Assembly: GCA_036508135.1 (NCBI GenBank)
Contig: DATCHW010000167.1
Coordinates: 36,932-100,931, forward strand
Source of the DNA: DATCHW01 sp036508135
GTDB taxonomy: Bacteria > Bacteroidota > Ignavibacteria > Tepidaquicellales > Tepidaquicellaceae
Direction: 5' to 3'
Length of the DNA stretch: 64,000 nt
Shown: positions 26,558 through 36,040 of the stretch, piece after piece
How positions within the stretch are numbered: the first letter of the stretch is position 1
How the letters are laid out: every line of letters starts with the position of its first letter
Made by a program: the position numbers and the translations under genes
The notes under the pieces: generated by a model
The model's database searches: none
The model's input: the letters and a program-made list of their open reading frames with translations, nothing else
Told to the model about the DNA's origin: nothing

Positions 26558-28057
26558 ATGAAAACATTTATCTTTTTAATTCTTTGTATGGTGTTTTTAA
26601 GCACCTGTTTTGCACAAACAATTCCTCCCGATAGTTTATATTTGGCACAAACCCCTCCGGGGAATACACCAATAGTGTTTCAATTACCTATAAGCAGCGG
26701 AACACGTCCTATTGAAAGAATAACAATATCTTCCGACGATAAAGAAATATATTATAGCGAAATTGACGGATATCCCCCTAATATTCTAAGAATAAAATGT
26801 TATAAATATTTAAACGATAAATGGGAGGGACCTTTCGTGGTTTTTGAAGGATACATGGCGCCGGCTCTTTCGCTTAATGACAGTATTATGTATATGCAAA
26901 ATAACCTGAATGGTATCGCATGCACATATTACTCAACAAGAAATAGTACAGGCTGGAGTATTCCTATAAGACGGCTTTCAACAAATCTTGCAACACATTA
27001 TTTCCGGGAAACAAATCTTAAAAATTATTATTTATCTACAACTTTCCCGGGAACTTCATTAAGAGATATAAGCATCTTGTTGATAAATGGAACAGATACA
27101 ATTATTAAAAATCTTGGAGCACCTATAAATACCAGTTCAAATGAAGGTGATTTTTTTATAGCAAGAGATGAGTCTTATATTATTCATGCAAGGAGTACGC
27201 CCCCTATGGCTGGTGATCTATATATAAGCTATAAAAAAGCAGATGGTAATTGGACAAATTCAAAATCACTCGGATCAGAGATTAATTTGCCAAATCCTTC
27301 GTGGGAATACGGTCCATTTGTTACTCAAGATAATAAATACCTGTTTTTTTCCCGTGGCGGAAGTGCAATGCCTTCGTATTTAACATATTGGGTTAAAATA
27401 GACAATATAATTGACAGTTTAAGGTATACTAATTTTGTTCCCTATCTGAAAAATCAAATCCCAAATCAGACAGATACAGTGGGTAATTTATTTAATTTCA
27501 CAGTTCCTGACAGCACTTTCATAGATGATGATGGTAACAATACACTGATATATTCTGCGACTTTAAGTAGTGGTAGTGCATTGCCTTCGTGGTTAAGTTT
27601 TAATCCCGCTACAAGAACTTTTTCGGGCACCCCTATGGCTCTGGGCTCAATTGGTTTAAAAGTAATTGTTACAGATACAGCAAATGCAACCGCATCATGT
27701 ACATTTACTTTAAATGTAATTGACCATACTTCAATTAACCAACATAACGAACAAATAATAAATGAATATAAATTATTTCAGAATTATCCGAATCCATTCA
27801 ATCCAACAACAAAAATTAAGTTTGAAGTCCCCCTTAGCAAAGGGGGATTAATGGGGGTTGTTTCAATGAGAGTTTATGATATTCTTGGAAAGGAAATTGC
27901 AACACTTGTAAACGAAAAATTACAACCGGGGATGTATGAAGTTTCTTTCGATGGTAGTAATTTAAATTCAGGAGTTTACTTTTACACTTTAAAAGTAAAT
28001 GAAATAAATTCCAATAATGTTTTCAGAGAAACTAAAGTAATGAACTTTATAAAATAA
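26558..28057 (+). CDS. Secreted T9SS protein, tandem copy 3, with repeat-derived insert
   Basis: 499 aa. As in copies 1 and 2, but just after the N-P-F-N-P motif the tail contains an in-frame insert, V-P-L-S-K-G-G-L-M-G-V-V, encoded by the GTCCCCCTTAGCAAAGGGGG palindrome element. The downstream tail (M-R-V-Y-D-I-L-G-K-E-I-A-T-L-V-N-E) is closer to that of the nuclease at 58344 than to copies 1 and 2, which points to recombination within the tail. Ends the tandem triplet. Confidence 0.85.
   Translation: MKTFIFLILCMVFLSTCFAQTIPPDSLYLAQTPPGNTPIVFQLPISSGTRPIERITISSDDKEIYYSEIDGYPPNILRIKCYKYLNDKWEGPFVVFEGYMAPALSLNDSIMYMQNNLNGIACTYYSTRNSTGWSIPIRRLSTNLATHYFRETNLKNYYLSTTFPGTSLRDISILLINGTDTIIKNLGAPINTSSNEGDFFIARDESYIIHARSTPPMAGDLYISYKKADGNWTNSKSLGSEINLPNPSWEYGPFVTQDNKYLFFSRGGSAMPSYLTYWVKIDNIIDSLRYTNFVPYLKNQIPNQTDTVGNLFNFTVPDSTFIDDDGNNTLIYSATLSSGSALPSWLSFNPATRTFSGTPMALGSIGLKVIVTDTANATASCTFTLNVIDHTSINQHNEQIINEYKLFQNYPNPFNPTTKIKFEVPLSKGGLMGVVSMRVYDILGKEIATLVNEKLQPGMYEVSFDGSNLNSGVYFYTLKVNEINSNNVFRETKVMNFIK
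27827..27863 (+). repeat. In-frame CCCCCTTAG...AAGGGGG element inside tandem copy 3
   Basis: GTCCCCCTTAGCAAAGGGGG then ATTAATGGGGGTTGTTTC. Translates without a stop as P-L-S-K-G-G-L-M-G-V-V and lies between the N-P-F-N-P motif and the first strand of the T9SS tail. Same family as 58541-58592 (coding) and 8616-8672 (non-coding). Confidence 0.75.
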
Positions 28058-28195
28058 TTTTTAAATAATAATGATAAATGGATGAACCCTGTAAAACATG
28101 GAGAGTTAATCAATACTTCCTTTGCGGAAACTTGATCTAAACGGTAAATAAACACATTAACAAAATTAATTATGTCTTTAAAAGGAGATATGAAA

Positions 28196-29344
28196 ATGAA
28201 TTATCAATTGAAACGAAAAAGGTATTTGGTCTTTTTAGATATGGTCGTTATCTCGCTGACTTTGCTTTTGATTTCCTCTCAATCTGCTTGTTCGCAAACC
28301 AAAAAGGAGCAGAATAAATCCGCGGCTATTCATCAAGCGCTATCGGAAATAGTCGCCGATGAGAAAGCACCCGGAATGATTGCAGCAATTATCTCTGGTG
28401 AGGGTGTAACAGCAATTGGTTCCGCAGGTGTACGTAAAGCCGGCTCTGATATTGCTATAACCGGTAATGATCTGGTACATCTTGGTTCTTGCACAAAAGC
28501 GATGACAAGCACGATGCTCGCAACTCTTGTGGCAGAAGGAAAACTAAGCTGGGATATGAAATTGATTGAAGCAATTCCGGAGCTTAAGAAAAGTATCCAT
28601 CCTGATTATCATAATATCACACTCTGGCAGCTGCTTACCCATCGTGCAGGTATTCCGGTAAATCCTGTGGATTGGGATGCTCACATTCAACTTGAGATTA
28701 AAGCGAGGCGGTTGGCAATTCTGAAAGACAATCTTAGCACTCCATCTGCAATAAAGCCGGGGGAATTCAATTACTCAAATTTTGGATATATGATAGCAGC
28801 GTGTATGGCAGAAAAGATAACCAGACTAAGCTGGGAATCCTTAATGAGACAACGGTTATTTGATCCACTGGGTATGTCCACTGCCGGATTTGGAGAACCG
28901 GATACGGGCAAATCATTAGATCAACCTTGGGGTCATACTAAATCGGGAGGAAAATGGGAGCCAAGCAGATCCTATGATGCAGAAGCAATCGGACCAGCCG
29001 GTGAGATACATTGCTCCATAGAAGACTGGGCTAAATTTATTTCACTTCAATTAAACGGGAAAAATTTCATTTTGGATAGTAATTGTTTGAAAAAACTAAC
29101 TGAACCTGTTGGTTTTTATGCAGGCGGCTGGGGTATAACAGAAGATCTGGAATGGGCTAAGGGAAAGGTGCTTACACATAATGGCAGCAATGGAATTTGG
29201 TATGCCACCGTTTTGGTGGCGCCAACGATAGATAGAGCCTTTGTTGTGGTCACTAATTCACGTGATTTTTCCGGAACAAGTGATATTTGCTCTAAAATGA
29301 TTACCAAACTAATTAAACTGGATTTGAATACCAACAATGACTAA
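28196..29344 (+). CDS. Secreted serine hydrolase, beta-lactamase class C family
   Basis: About 382 aa from the chosen start. AGGAG at 28183-28187 is 8 bases before the ATG at 28196; in-frame ATGs at 28172 and 28190 fit it less well. A signal sequence ends near Q-S-A-C, possibly lipidated. Catalytic motifs: SxxK in G-S-C-T-K-A-M, YxN in N-Y-S-N-F-G-Y, and H-N-G-S-N-G as the third motif. The family includes esterases, peptidases and D-aminopeptidases, so antibiotic resistance should not be assumed. First of the hydrolases lying beyond the T9SS array. Confidence 0.85.
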   Translation: MNYQLKRKRYLVFLDMVVISLTLLLISSQSACSQTKKEQNKSAAIHQALSEIVADEKAPGMIAAIISGEGVTAIGSAGVRKAGSDIAITGNDLVHLGSCTKAMTSTMLATLVAEGKLSWDMKLIEAIPELKKSIHPDYHNITLWQLLTHRAGIPVNPVDWDAHIQLEIKARRLAILKDNLSTPSAIKPGEFNYSNFGYMIAACMAEKITRLSWESLMRQRLFDPLGMSTAGFGEPDTGKSLDQPWGHTKSGGKWEPSRSYDAEAIGPAGEIHCSIEDWAKFISLQLNGKNFILDSNCLKKLTEPVGFYAGGWGITEDLEWAKGKVLTHNGSNGIWYATVLVAPTIDRAFVVVTNSRDFSGTSDICSKMITKLIKLDLNTNND

Positions 29345-29387
29345 ACTCATAAATGCTGTACATATAAAAGGTCTGTACTATATACTA

Positions 29388-29501
29388 AATACGAGTAATC
29401 TAAATTTATCTTCGGGTATTTGCATTGATACATTAACAGCTAATGAATTGTACACAAATAAAGTTTTCAAAGAAACTAAAATAATGAACTACATTAAATA
29501 A
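29388..29501 (+). pseudogene. Relic of a T9SS sorting tail (array copy 4)
   Basis: Reads N-L-N-L-S-S-G-I-C-I-D-T-L-T-A-N-E then N-K-V-F-K-E-T-K-I-M-N-Y-I-K and a stop. This is the last 38 residues of the tandem family, with no gene in front of it. It lies between the serine hydrolase and the esterase. Confidence 0.8.
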
Positions 29502-29517
29502 TTTACGTATAGTAATC

Positions 29518-29565
29518 ATGAGAACAATTATAATATCAATATCGTATTTATTCTTAGATGTAATC
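29518..29565 (+). pseudogene. Relic of an array signal peptide
   Basis: ATG-AGA-ACA-ATT begins 16 bp after the relic tail stop, the spacing used between array genes, and encodes M-R-T-I-I-I-S-I-S-Y-L-F-L before losing similarity. I read it as the start of a fifth, lost array member. Short, so only moderately certain. Confidence 0.5.
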
Positions 29566-29667
29566 TACCAGACACGGAACCGTACTCTTAAATCTAACTA
29601 AAATAAAACAATGTACACTTACAAAAAGTCAACAAAAATTCCGGGTAAAGTGAAGGTAAGTACAAAG

Positions 29668-30471
29668 ATGAAGATTTCAATCTTATTAATCTTGACACAA
29701 TTCAGCATCTGTTTTGCCCAACAAAAGAAGAGTGATTTTGTCATTGGGGAAAAAATAAGTTTTGAATCAAATGTTCTTAACGAACGAAAAACCATAGTTG
29801 TAATTCCTCCTTACAACTACAAAGACAGACCGGATGAAAAATTTCCTGTTGTTTACGTTTTAGATCCCGGGAATAATCTTTTTGCAACATTCGGAATTGT
29901 GAATTATTATTCAGATGTGTTGAAAATTATGCCCCGAATGATAATTGTGGGTATTGTCTCCAACGACAGAGAAAAAGATTATTTGCCAACACCTTCGAAA
30001 GAACAACCAACCGGCGGCGGAGCTGATAAATTCCTTCGTTTTATTAATTCGGAATTAGTAACATTAATTGACTCAACTTACCCGGCAAATTCAGAACGTT
30101 GTATTATTGGACATTCTGCAGGAGGATTATTTGCAATTTATGCTTTGGAAAATCAACCTGAATTATTCGACTCATTTATATGCATTGACCCTAGTTTATG
30201 GTACGATGATCTATCCTGCGTCAAGGAGATGCCCGAATTTCTTAAAAATAATAAGAAAATTAAAAAATCAATCTTTATTTCATTGTCAAATGAAAAGGAA
30301 ATGGGCGTTTTCCCTTTTATTGAAGTGCTTGAAAAATATGCACCGGAAGGATTTAATTGGGATTATATACATTATAAAAGCGAAACCCATAACTCGTTAG
30401 GGTTTAAAAGCATATGTGCAGGTTTTGAAATGATTTATAAGAATTGGAAAACAGATGACAATACAAAATAA
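29668..30471 (+). CDS. Secreted esterase, alpha/beta-hydrolase (PF00756-like)
   Basis: 267 aa from the ATG at 29668, chosen because M-K-I-S-I-L-L-I-L-T-Q-F-S-I-C-F-A-Q is a clean signal peptide; an upstream in-frame ATG at 29611 would bury it. The nucleophile elbow G-H-S-A-G-G lies near residue 148 and V-V-Y-V-L-D-P-G near 64. A histidine in S-E-T-H-N-S near 246 fits the triad. The family hydrolyses esters such as acyl-sugars or siderophore esters; the substrate here is unknown. Confidence 0.85.
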   Translation: MKISILLILTQFSICFAQQKKSDFVIGEKISFESNVLNERKTIVVIPPYNYKDRPDEKFPVVYVLDPGNNLFATFGIVNYYSDVLKIMPRMIIVGIVSNDREKDYLPTPSKEQPTGGGADKFLRFINSELVTLIDSTYPANSERCIIGHSAGGLFAIYALENQPELFDSFICIDPSLWYDDLSCVKEMPEFLKNNKKIKKSIFISLSNEKEMGVFPFIEVLEKYAPEGFNWDYIHYKSETHNSLGFKSICAGFEMIYKNWKTDDNTK

Positions 30472-30519
30472 ACAACGAAATACCAACAAAGGAAACCAGC
30501 ATTTAACAAAACAAATATA

Positions 30520-31905
30520 ATGAAAAATAGAAAAATAATTGTGACGCTTTTTGTACTATCAATTTTAGTTTTTACATCAACATCATATTCACAGACTGAC
30601 TGTAATTGTGAGCAGGCATTAAAACAATTAATACAAAAAATTGAAACGGAATATCCGGGATTCAACGACAAAACAAAGGATAAGTTGTTATACAATAGTT
30701 TTAAAGAAAACCTGATTACAAAAGCCGGAAGTATATCAGAATTGGACTGTATTGAATTACTGAGAAGCTACAAAGATTTTTTCAGAGACGGGCATATAAG
30801 TATATACCCGGTTGTACAAGAGCAAACCGTTCAACAAAACAAAGTTGCTATCAGTCAGGAAGAGTTTCAAAAGCGAATACTTAACACTACCGATCCAATG
30901 GAAGGTGTATGGAGATCCGGCGCCTATAAGGTTGGAATAGTTAAGTTGAATAATGAATATCAGGGATTTATTATAGAGGCAGATACCAACTTCTGGAAAG
31001 CAAATGAAATCAAATTCAGGTTACTCGAAAATGGTAAGGCAAAATACTATCTGAGGGATCACTCATTGTCTGAAGAAACGTGGGAATTAGTTGACGGTTG
31101 GGTTTTGTATTTTAATTATTCAAAATATTTTAAGGAATTGCCGAAGCCGAATCTCTCAGAAAGTGAATTAAAATCCAGAATAAACGAAATTGAAGGTTGT
31201 TATTTTAAAAAGGTATCTGAAAAAACGGCATTGCTCTGCCTTTCCAGCTTTGAACATAATTATGTTGAACGTATTAAGAAATTATTAGCAGATAACAAGA
31301 AAGCAATCGAAAGCAGTGAGAATATAATTATTGACGTAAGAAATAATTTAGGAGGCACTTATGATGCATACGTTGATTTACTTCCATACATACACACAAA
31401 TAATGTCAGGGGATTAGGAATGGAATTCCTTGTAACACAAACGTTAATTGATGGAATAGAAGGCTGGTATGATGATGAGGAAGGTAAGAATAGGGCTAAA
31501 GAATGGATTGCTATTTTTAAAGGGAAAATGGGGGAATTTGTAAATACCGATTCTACCGATTATTACATTGACACTATTAAACTTGCTGAACGCAGCCCAA
31601 AACAGGTTGTTATATTAGTAAACCGTAGAACTGCCAGTTCCGGAGAGGCTTTTGTGCTCGATGCTAAGCAGAGCAAAAAAGTAAAAATACTGGGAACACC
31701 TACATATGGTGCACTGGACTATGGGTCTGCCAGTTTTTTCGATTTTGGATGTAAAAATTATAAACTTATGATGCCTACTTGGAGATCTATGAGACTTCCA
31801 GATTACCCGATTGACAATATCGGTATTCAACCCGATATCTATTTAGATAAATCTGTAAAAGACTGGGTTCAGTATGCTGTTGATTATTTGGAAAATAAAA
31901 AATAA
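30520..31905 (+). CDS. Secreted S41-family (C-terminal processing) serine peptidase
   Basis: 461 aa. A signal peptide (residues 1-25, T-S-Y-S-Q) precedes an unusual N-terminal helical/insert region. The S41 core follows: I-I-D-V-R-N-N-L-G-G-T near 268 and N-R-R-T-A-S-S-G-E-A-F near 368 with the catalytic serine, then the G-I-Q-P-D-I-Y end. A PDZ domain is not obvious. Fits the tail-specific protease/retinol-binding-like family. Starts 48 bp after the esterase and precedes another array relic. Confidence 0.85.
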   Translation: MKNRKIIVTLFVLSILVFTSTSYSQTDCNCEQALKQLIQKIETEYPGFNDKTKDKLLYNSFKENLITKAGSISELDCIELLRSYKDFFRDGHISIYPVVQEQTVQQNKVAISQEEFQKRILNTTDPMEGVWRSGAYKVGIVKLNNEYQGFIIEADTNFWKANEIKFRLLENGKAKYYLRDHSLSEETWELVDGWVLYFNYSKYFKELPKPNLSESELKSRINEIEGCYFKKVSEKTALLCLSSFEHNYVERIKKLLADNKKAIESSENIIIDVRNNLGGTYDAYVDLLPYIHTNNVRGLGMEFLVTQTLIDGIEGWYDDEEGKNRAKEWIAIFKGKMGEFVNTDSTDYYIDTIKLAERSPKQVVILVNRRTASSGEAFVLDAKQSKKVKILGTPTYGALDYGSASFFDFGCKNYKLMMPTWRSMRLPDYPIDNIGIQPDIYLDKSVKDWVQYAVDYLENKK

Positions 31906-31918
31906 CAGTAATAAAATT

Positions 31919-31981
31919 AAACAAGAGGTAACATCCAATATAGTTTTCAGAGAATCTAAATTAATGAACTATATAAAATAA
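31919..31981 (+). pseudogene. Relic of a T9SS sorting tail directly before the prolyl oligopeptidase
   Basis: Frame V-T-S-N-I-V-F-R-E-S-K-L-M-N-Y-I-K then stop matches the end of the tandem family (K-V-F-E-E-S-K-L-M-N-Y-I-K). It is followed after 27 bp by a gene whose signal peptide is also from the family, so the array spacing is kept. Confidence 0.8.
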
Positions 31982-32008
31982 TTTTATAAATTTAAAAGAA
32001 TAATAATT

Positions 32009-34117
32009 ATGAAAACAATTTACATTACAATCGTTCTTCTGCTTTTGGTAAATACCGGAATTATTTTGGGGCAGGAAGCGATCAGTCCACCTATAGCGAA
32101 AATAATTCTTAAAGCGGATACGGCTCACGGTGATGTTCGGTTGGATCCATACGCATGGCTTAGAGACAAAGATAATCCCGAAGTGATGAAATATTTGCAG
32201 GCGGAAAATAAATACACTGAAAGTGTTATGTCCTCAACCCAACCGTTACAGGATAAATTGTTTGAAGAAATGAAGGGGAGAATACCCGCGGAAGATGAAT
32301 CTCTTCCATACAAACTTGGCAGCTACTATTACTATTCCCGGAATGAAAAAGGGAAATCATACAGTATACGATGCAGGAAAATGGGGAGCCTCGAATCCAC
32401 CGAAGAGGTTGTTTTAGATGAAAATGAATTTGCATACGGTAAAAAATATTTCAGTCTGGGGGAATATGAGATTAGTTATGATCACAACTTGCTTGCCTTT
32501 TCATTTGATACAACAGGGGCTGAAAAATATATAATCAAGTTTAAGGATTTGCGTACCGGTAAAATTCTTCATGATGAAATTACAAATACAGGCGGCCTTA
32601 AGTGGTTCAATGATAACAAGACAATTCTTTATACAACGAGGGATGACGCTAACAGGATATATAAAGTTTATCGTCATGTAATTGGAACGGATTTATCTGA
32701 TGATAAATTGCTATATCACGAAAAGGATGAAGCGTATGATTTATTCCTATATAAAAGTAAAGACCGAAAATATATTTTTGCACTATCAGACGCTAACGAT
32801 ACCAGGGAGATAAGATATGTTAATTCCGAAGCACCCGACGCTGAATTCAAGGTTCTCATTCCTCGTAAGGAGGGAGTTAAATATTATGCCGAGCATTTTG
32901 AAGATAAATTTTCAATAAGAAGCAATGAGGTCGGAAATAACTACGAAGTCTTCACTCTTCCAGTATCCGATCCTGTAATGGCAAACAAAAAAGTATTAAT
33001 ACCGCACAGAGATAACGTGTTGATTGAAAATGTGGAGTATTTAAAAGGGTACGCTGTTGTCAAACTTCGTGAGGAGGGTTTGGTAAGAATTCAAATCCTT
33101 GATATGGGTAATGACGAAACTTACTATATCAATTTTGATGAACCAAGTTATATGGTATTCGGCACCTTGAATAAAGAATACAATAGTGAAACGTACCGTT
33201 ACTCATATCTTTCATTAACAACTCCTGAAACTATTTTTGATTATGATCTCAAAAATAGAACAAGCAAAATTGTGAAAATGCAGGAGATCCCCGGCGGTTA
33301 TAATAAAGAGGATTACAAGAGCGAAAGAATTTTTGCCACAAGCTATGACGGCACCCAAATACCTATCTCGCTAGTTTATAAAAAAGGATTAGTACGCGAT
33401 GGAAATAACCCTGCGCTGATGTTTGGTTACGGCGCATACGGTGGTATCATCGATCCCGATTTTTCATCCGACAGGATTAGTCTTCTTGACCGGGGTTTCA
33501 TCTGGGCTATAGCGCACGTACGCGGCGGCGGCGACCTTGGCCAAGAGTGGTACAATCAGGGGAAAATGCTGAATAAGAAAAACAGCTTCTACGATTTTAT
33601 AGCTTGTGCCGAACATTTGATAAATGAAAAATATACAAACACTGAAAAGTTCGCAATTGAAGGGGGGAGCGCCGGTGGTTTGTTAATGGGAGCGGTAATA
33701 AATATGCGTCCACATCTATTTAAAGCCGTACTCGCAAGAGTTGCATGGGTAGATGTTTTGAATGACATGTTTGATAAATCATTGCCCGGAACCCCGTCTG
33801 AGCATACCCATATTGGTAATCCTGAAGATAAACAGGTTTACTACTATATGAAATCATATTCGCCTTATGACAACGTGATCAGCCAGGATTACCCCGCAAT
33901 ACTCACAACATGTGGTTTGAATGATTCTAGAGTTTTTTTCTGGGAGCCGGCAAAATGGGTTGCCAAATTGAGAGCATTAAAGACCGATAATAATGTGGTT
34001 CTACTACAATGCGACCTATCAAGCGGGCATTTAAGTTCTTCTGATCGTTATGCACCTGTTCGGCAACGAGCATATCAGCTTGCATTTATATTGGATCAGT
34101 TGGGTATTAAGAAATAA
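32009..34117 (+). CDS. Secreted prolyl oligopeptidase / oligopeptidase B-like S9A peptidase
   Basis: 702 aa. The N-terminal propeller covers residues about 30-430 (D-P-Y-A-W-L-R-D near 46) and the catalytic alpha/beta domain follows. Triad: serine in E-G-G-S-A-G-G-L near 552, aspartate in G-L-N-D-S-R-V near 637, histidine in S-G-H-L-S-S near 676. Unlike cytoplasmic oligopeptidase B it has a signal peptide. That signal (M-K-T-I-Y-I-T-I-V-L-L-L-L-V-N-T-G) is almost the same, down to DNA, as that of tandem copy 2 at 25061. A hairpin terminator follows. Confidence 0.93.
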   Translation: MKTIYITIVLLLLVNTGIILGQEAISPPIAKIILKADTAHGDVRLDPYAWLRDKDNPEVMKYLQAENKYTESVMSSTQPLQDKLFEEMKGRIPAEDESLPYKLGSYYYYSRNEKGKSYSIRCRKMGSLESTEEVVLDENEFAYGKKYFSLGEYEISYDHNLLAFSFDTTGAEKYIIKFKDLRTGKILHDEITNTGGLKWFNDNKTILYTTRDDANRIYKVYRHVIGTDLSDDKLLYHEKDEAYDLFLYKSKDRKYIFALSDANDTREIRYVNSEAPDAEFKVLIPRKEGVKYYAEHFEDKFSIRSNEVGNNYEVFTLPVSDPVMANKKVLIPHRDNVLIENVEYLKGYAVVKLREEGLVRIQILDMGNDETYYINFDEPSYMVFGTLNKEYNSETYRYSYLSLTTPETIFDYDLKNRTSKIVKMQEIPGGYNKEDYKSERIFATSYDGTQIPISLVYKKGLVRDGNNPALMFGYGAYGGIIDPDFSSDRISLLDRGFIWAIAHVRGGGDLGQEWYNQGKMLNKKNSFYDFIACAEHLINEKYTNTEKFAIEGGSAGGLLMGAVINMRPHLFKAVLARVAWVDVLNDMFDKSLPGTPSEHTHIGNPEDKQVYYYMKSYSPYDNVISQDYPAILTTCGLNDSRVFFWEPAKWVAKLRALKTDNNVVLLQCDLSSGHLSSSDRYAPVRQRAYQLAFILDQLGIKK

Positions 34118-34138
34118 TGGATATGGAATAAAAATGGT

Positions 34139-34164
34139 AGATGCTATCTTTTGAGATAGTATCT
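34139..34164 (+). terminator. Probable rho-independent terminator after the oligopeptidase
   Basis: AGATGCTATC and GATAGTATCT form a 10-bp stem with one wobble/mismatch around a 6-base loop, 22 bp after the stop codon, followed by ACTTTATTTG. The U-run is weak. Confidence 0.55.
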
Positions 34165-34348
34165 ACTTTATTTGATTTCGGTATTTTAAATTTATAGTGG
34201 ATCAGTCGCAAAGTTTTTCCGTAAATTAAATTAATTGCAATAAATGACCTGCCTGTCTGCTGTATCGCAAGGGGTGTTTTAGAAAAAACTTCTGAACAAA
34301 TAATTTTTAAATGAAGCAAAGAATATTAGCAATTAAACAATTATAACT

Positions 34349-34462
34349 ATGAAAATCGAAAATATTAAAAAGACAAGTTTTGCAATATCAATAATCGTGT
34401 ACCCTTTGATGCTCTTTATTGGCTTTGTAACTCATCCAAATTTATTAGCAATGGAACCGTAG
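34349..34462 (+). pseudogene. N-terminal fragment of a membrane protein
   Basis: 37 codons: M-K-I-E-N-I-K-K-T-S-F-A-I-S then a hydrophobic helix Y-P-L-M-L-F-I-G-F-V-T-H-P-N-L-L, then TAG. It resembles the start of a family of small multi-pass membrane proteins, and nothing in frame follows. Could instead be a real small membrane peptide. Confidence 0.4.
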
Positions 34463-34525
34463 TTTATAAATCTTATAAAATAAAACAATAAATACATAAG
34501 AAAGGTCAACTAAATCAATATCAAT

Positions 34526-36013
34526 ATGAAAATAATTATTTACATTTTAATGTTAATGTCAGTGATTGATTGTAAATCTCAAATCATAGAAAATGGAAAT
34601 CCTCAATATTCTCAAGAAATTGAAAGCAAAATAAAAAGAATTACAGAAAATCTGAAAGTTGGAGACCAATTTGGGAATACTTATAAAAACGCAACTTTAG
34701 AAGAGAGGTTAGCTAATTATAAAATACCCGGAATAAGTATTGCTGTAATTGATAATGGTGAAATAAAATGGGCACGAGGTTTTGGTTATAAAGATGTAAG
34801 CACAAAAGAGCCTGTTACACAAAACACACTTTTTCAAGCAGCATCAATCAGCAAGGTTTTAACTGCAATAGCATTTATGAAATTAAAGGAAAAGAATGAA
34901 ATAGATTTAGATATCGATGTAAATTCATATTTGAAATCATGGAAAATTCCTTCGAATAATGGATGGCTACCTAAAGTGACACTTAGACAACTTTTAAGCC
35001 ATACCGCCGGAATGACAGTAAGTGGATTTGGTGGTTATTCTATTCACGATTCAATACCAACAACCGTACAAATATTGAATGGAGAATATCCGGCTAATTC
35101 TTTACCGGTAAAAGTAAATATTTTTCCGGGTACTCGTGCAAGATATTCGGGAGGCGGTTTTATAGTTGCACAGCTAATCTTAGAAGATTTATTCAACCTA
35201 CCGTTTTTTAGTGTCATGGATAGCTTAGTGTTATTCCCATTACATCTTAAAACAAGCACTTTTGAGCAGCCCAAATCAGAATCAAAACATCAATTAAATG
35301 CTACAGGTTATGTTTTAGACTACCAACCAATAAATGGGGGATTTGATATTCACCCTGAAATGGCAGCGGCGGGACTTTGGACTAATCCCTTAGATTTAGC
35401 GAAAATATTAGTAGAAATACAAAAGGGTATTCAGGGTAAATCAGATTTTATCAGTTCCAAAAGTGCGAATGAGATGCTTACACAGCAAAACACAGATGCT
35501 ACCGGCATAGGCCTTGGGTTTTGGTTTTATCAGAATGCCAGAGGTGACTCTTTATTATTTACCCATGCCGGTGGGAATGATGGTTTTCAATCTCTATTCT
35601 TTGGATACAAAAATTTAGGCAAGGGAGTCGTTGTTATGATTAATTCCAGTAATGATTATGAATTGATGTATGAGGTAATTCGATCAATAGCATTAGAATA
35701 TAATTGGCCTGATCGTTTTTTACAGGAAAATATAAAACATAATATAAGTAATAAACTATTAAATACTTATACAGGCAAATATATTTTTGATGAAAATTGT
35801 GAAATACTCATCAAGAAAGACAGCAGCAAATTATTCTTAGAAATGCAATCACAACCTCCTGTTTATTTAATAGCTGAAAGTGATGATAGTTTTTATTGTG
35901 AGCAATTAAATATTAAGGTGATATTTAATAAGACAGATAACATTGTGAATAGTTTAATAATACAACAAGATGGAGCAAGAAACATTGTCGCAAAAAGATT
36001 AAAGAATGATTAA
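34526..36013 (+). CDS. Serine hydrolase, beta-lactamase-related, with C-terminal beta domain
   Basis: 495 aa. A signal sequence (residues 1-17) precedes the S-x-x-K motif in A-S-I-S-K-V-L near 109, the second motif Y-S-G-G-G near 208 (Gly where many members have Asn), and H-A-G-G-N-D near 351. A lipocalin-like small beta domain makes up residues about 410-495. Paralogous only in fold to the hydrolase at 28196. Likely an esterase or peptidase in the periplasm; substrate unknown. Confidence 0.85.
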   Translation: MKIIIYILMLMSVIDCKSQIIENGNPQYSQEIESKIKRITENLKVGDQFGNTYKNATLEERLANYKIPGISIAVIDNGEIKWARGFGYKDVSTKEPVTQNTLFQAASISKVLTAIAFMKLKEKNEIDLDIDVNSYLKSWKIPSNNGWLPKVTLRQLLSHTAGMTVSGFGGYSIHDSIPTTVQILNGEYPANSLPVKVNIFPGTRARYSGGGFIVAQLILEDLFNLPFFSVMDSLVLFPLHLKTSTFEQPKSESKHQLNATGYVLDYQPINGGFDIHPEMAAAGLWTNPLDLAKILVEIQKGIQGKSDFISSKSANEMLTQQNTDATGIGLGFWFYQNARGDSLLFTHAGGNDGFQSLFFGYKNLGKGVVVMINSSNDYELMYEVIRSIALEYNWPDRFLQENIKHNISNKLLNTYTGKYIFDENCEILIKKDSSKLFLEMQSQPPVYLIAESDDSFYCEQLNIKVIFNKTDNIVNSLIIQQDGARNIVAKRLKND

Positions 36014-36040
36014 CACAAACAAACTTAAATATGAGTTAAT

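Noticed and set aside
28196..29344. Beta-lactamase resistance gene
   Set aside because: The SxxK and YxN motifs fit the wide serine-hydrolase family, but class C resistance enzymes differ in the surrounding sequence; no claim of antibiotic activity can be made.
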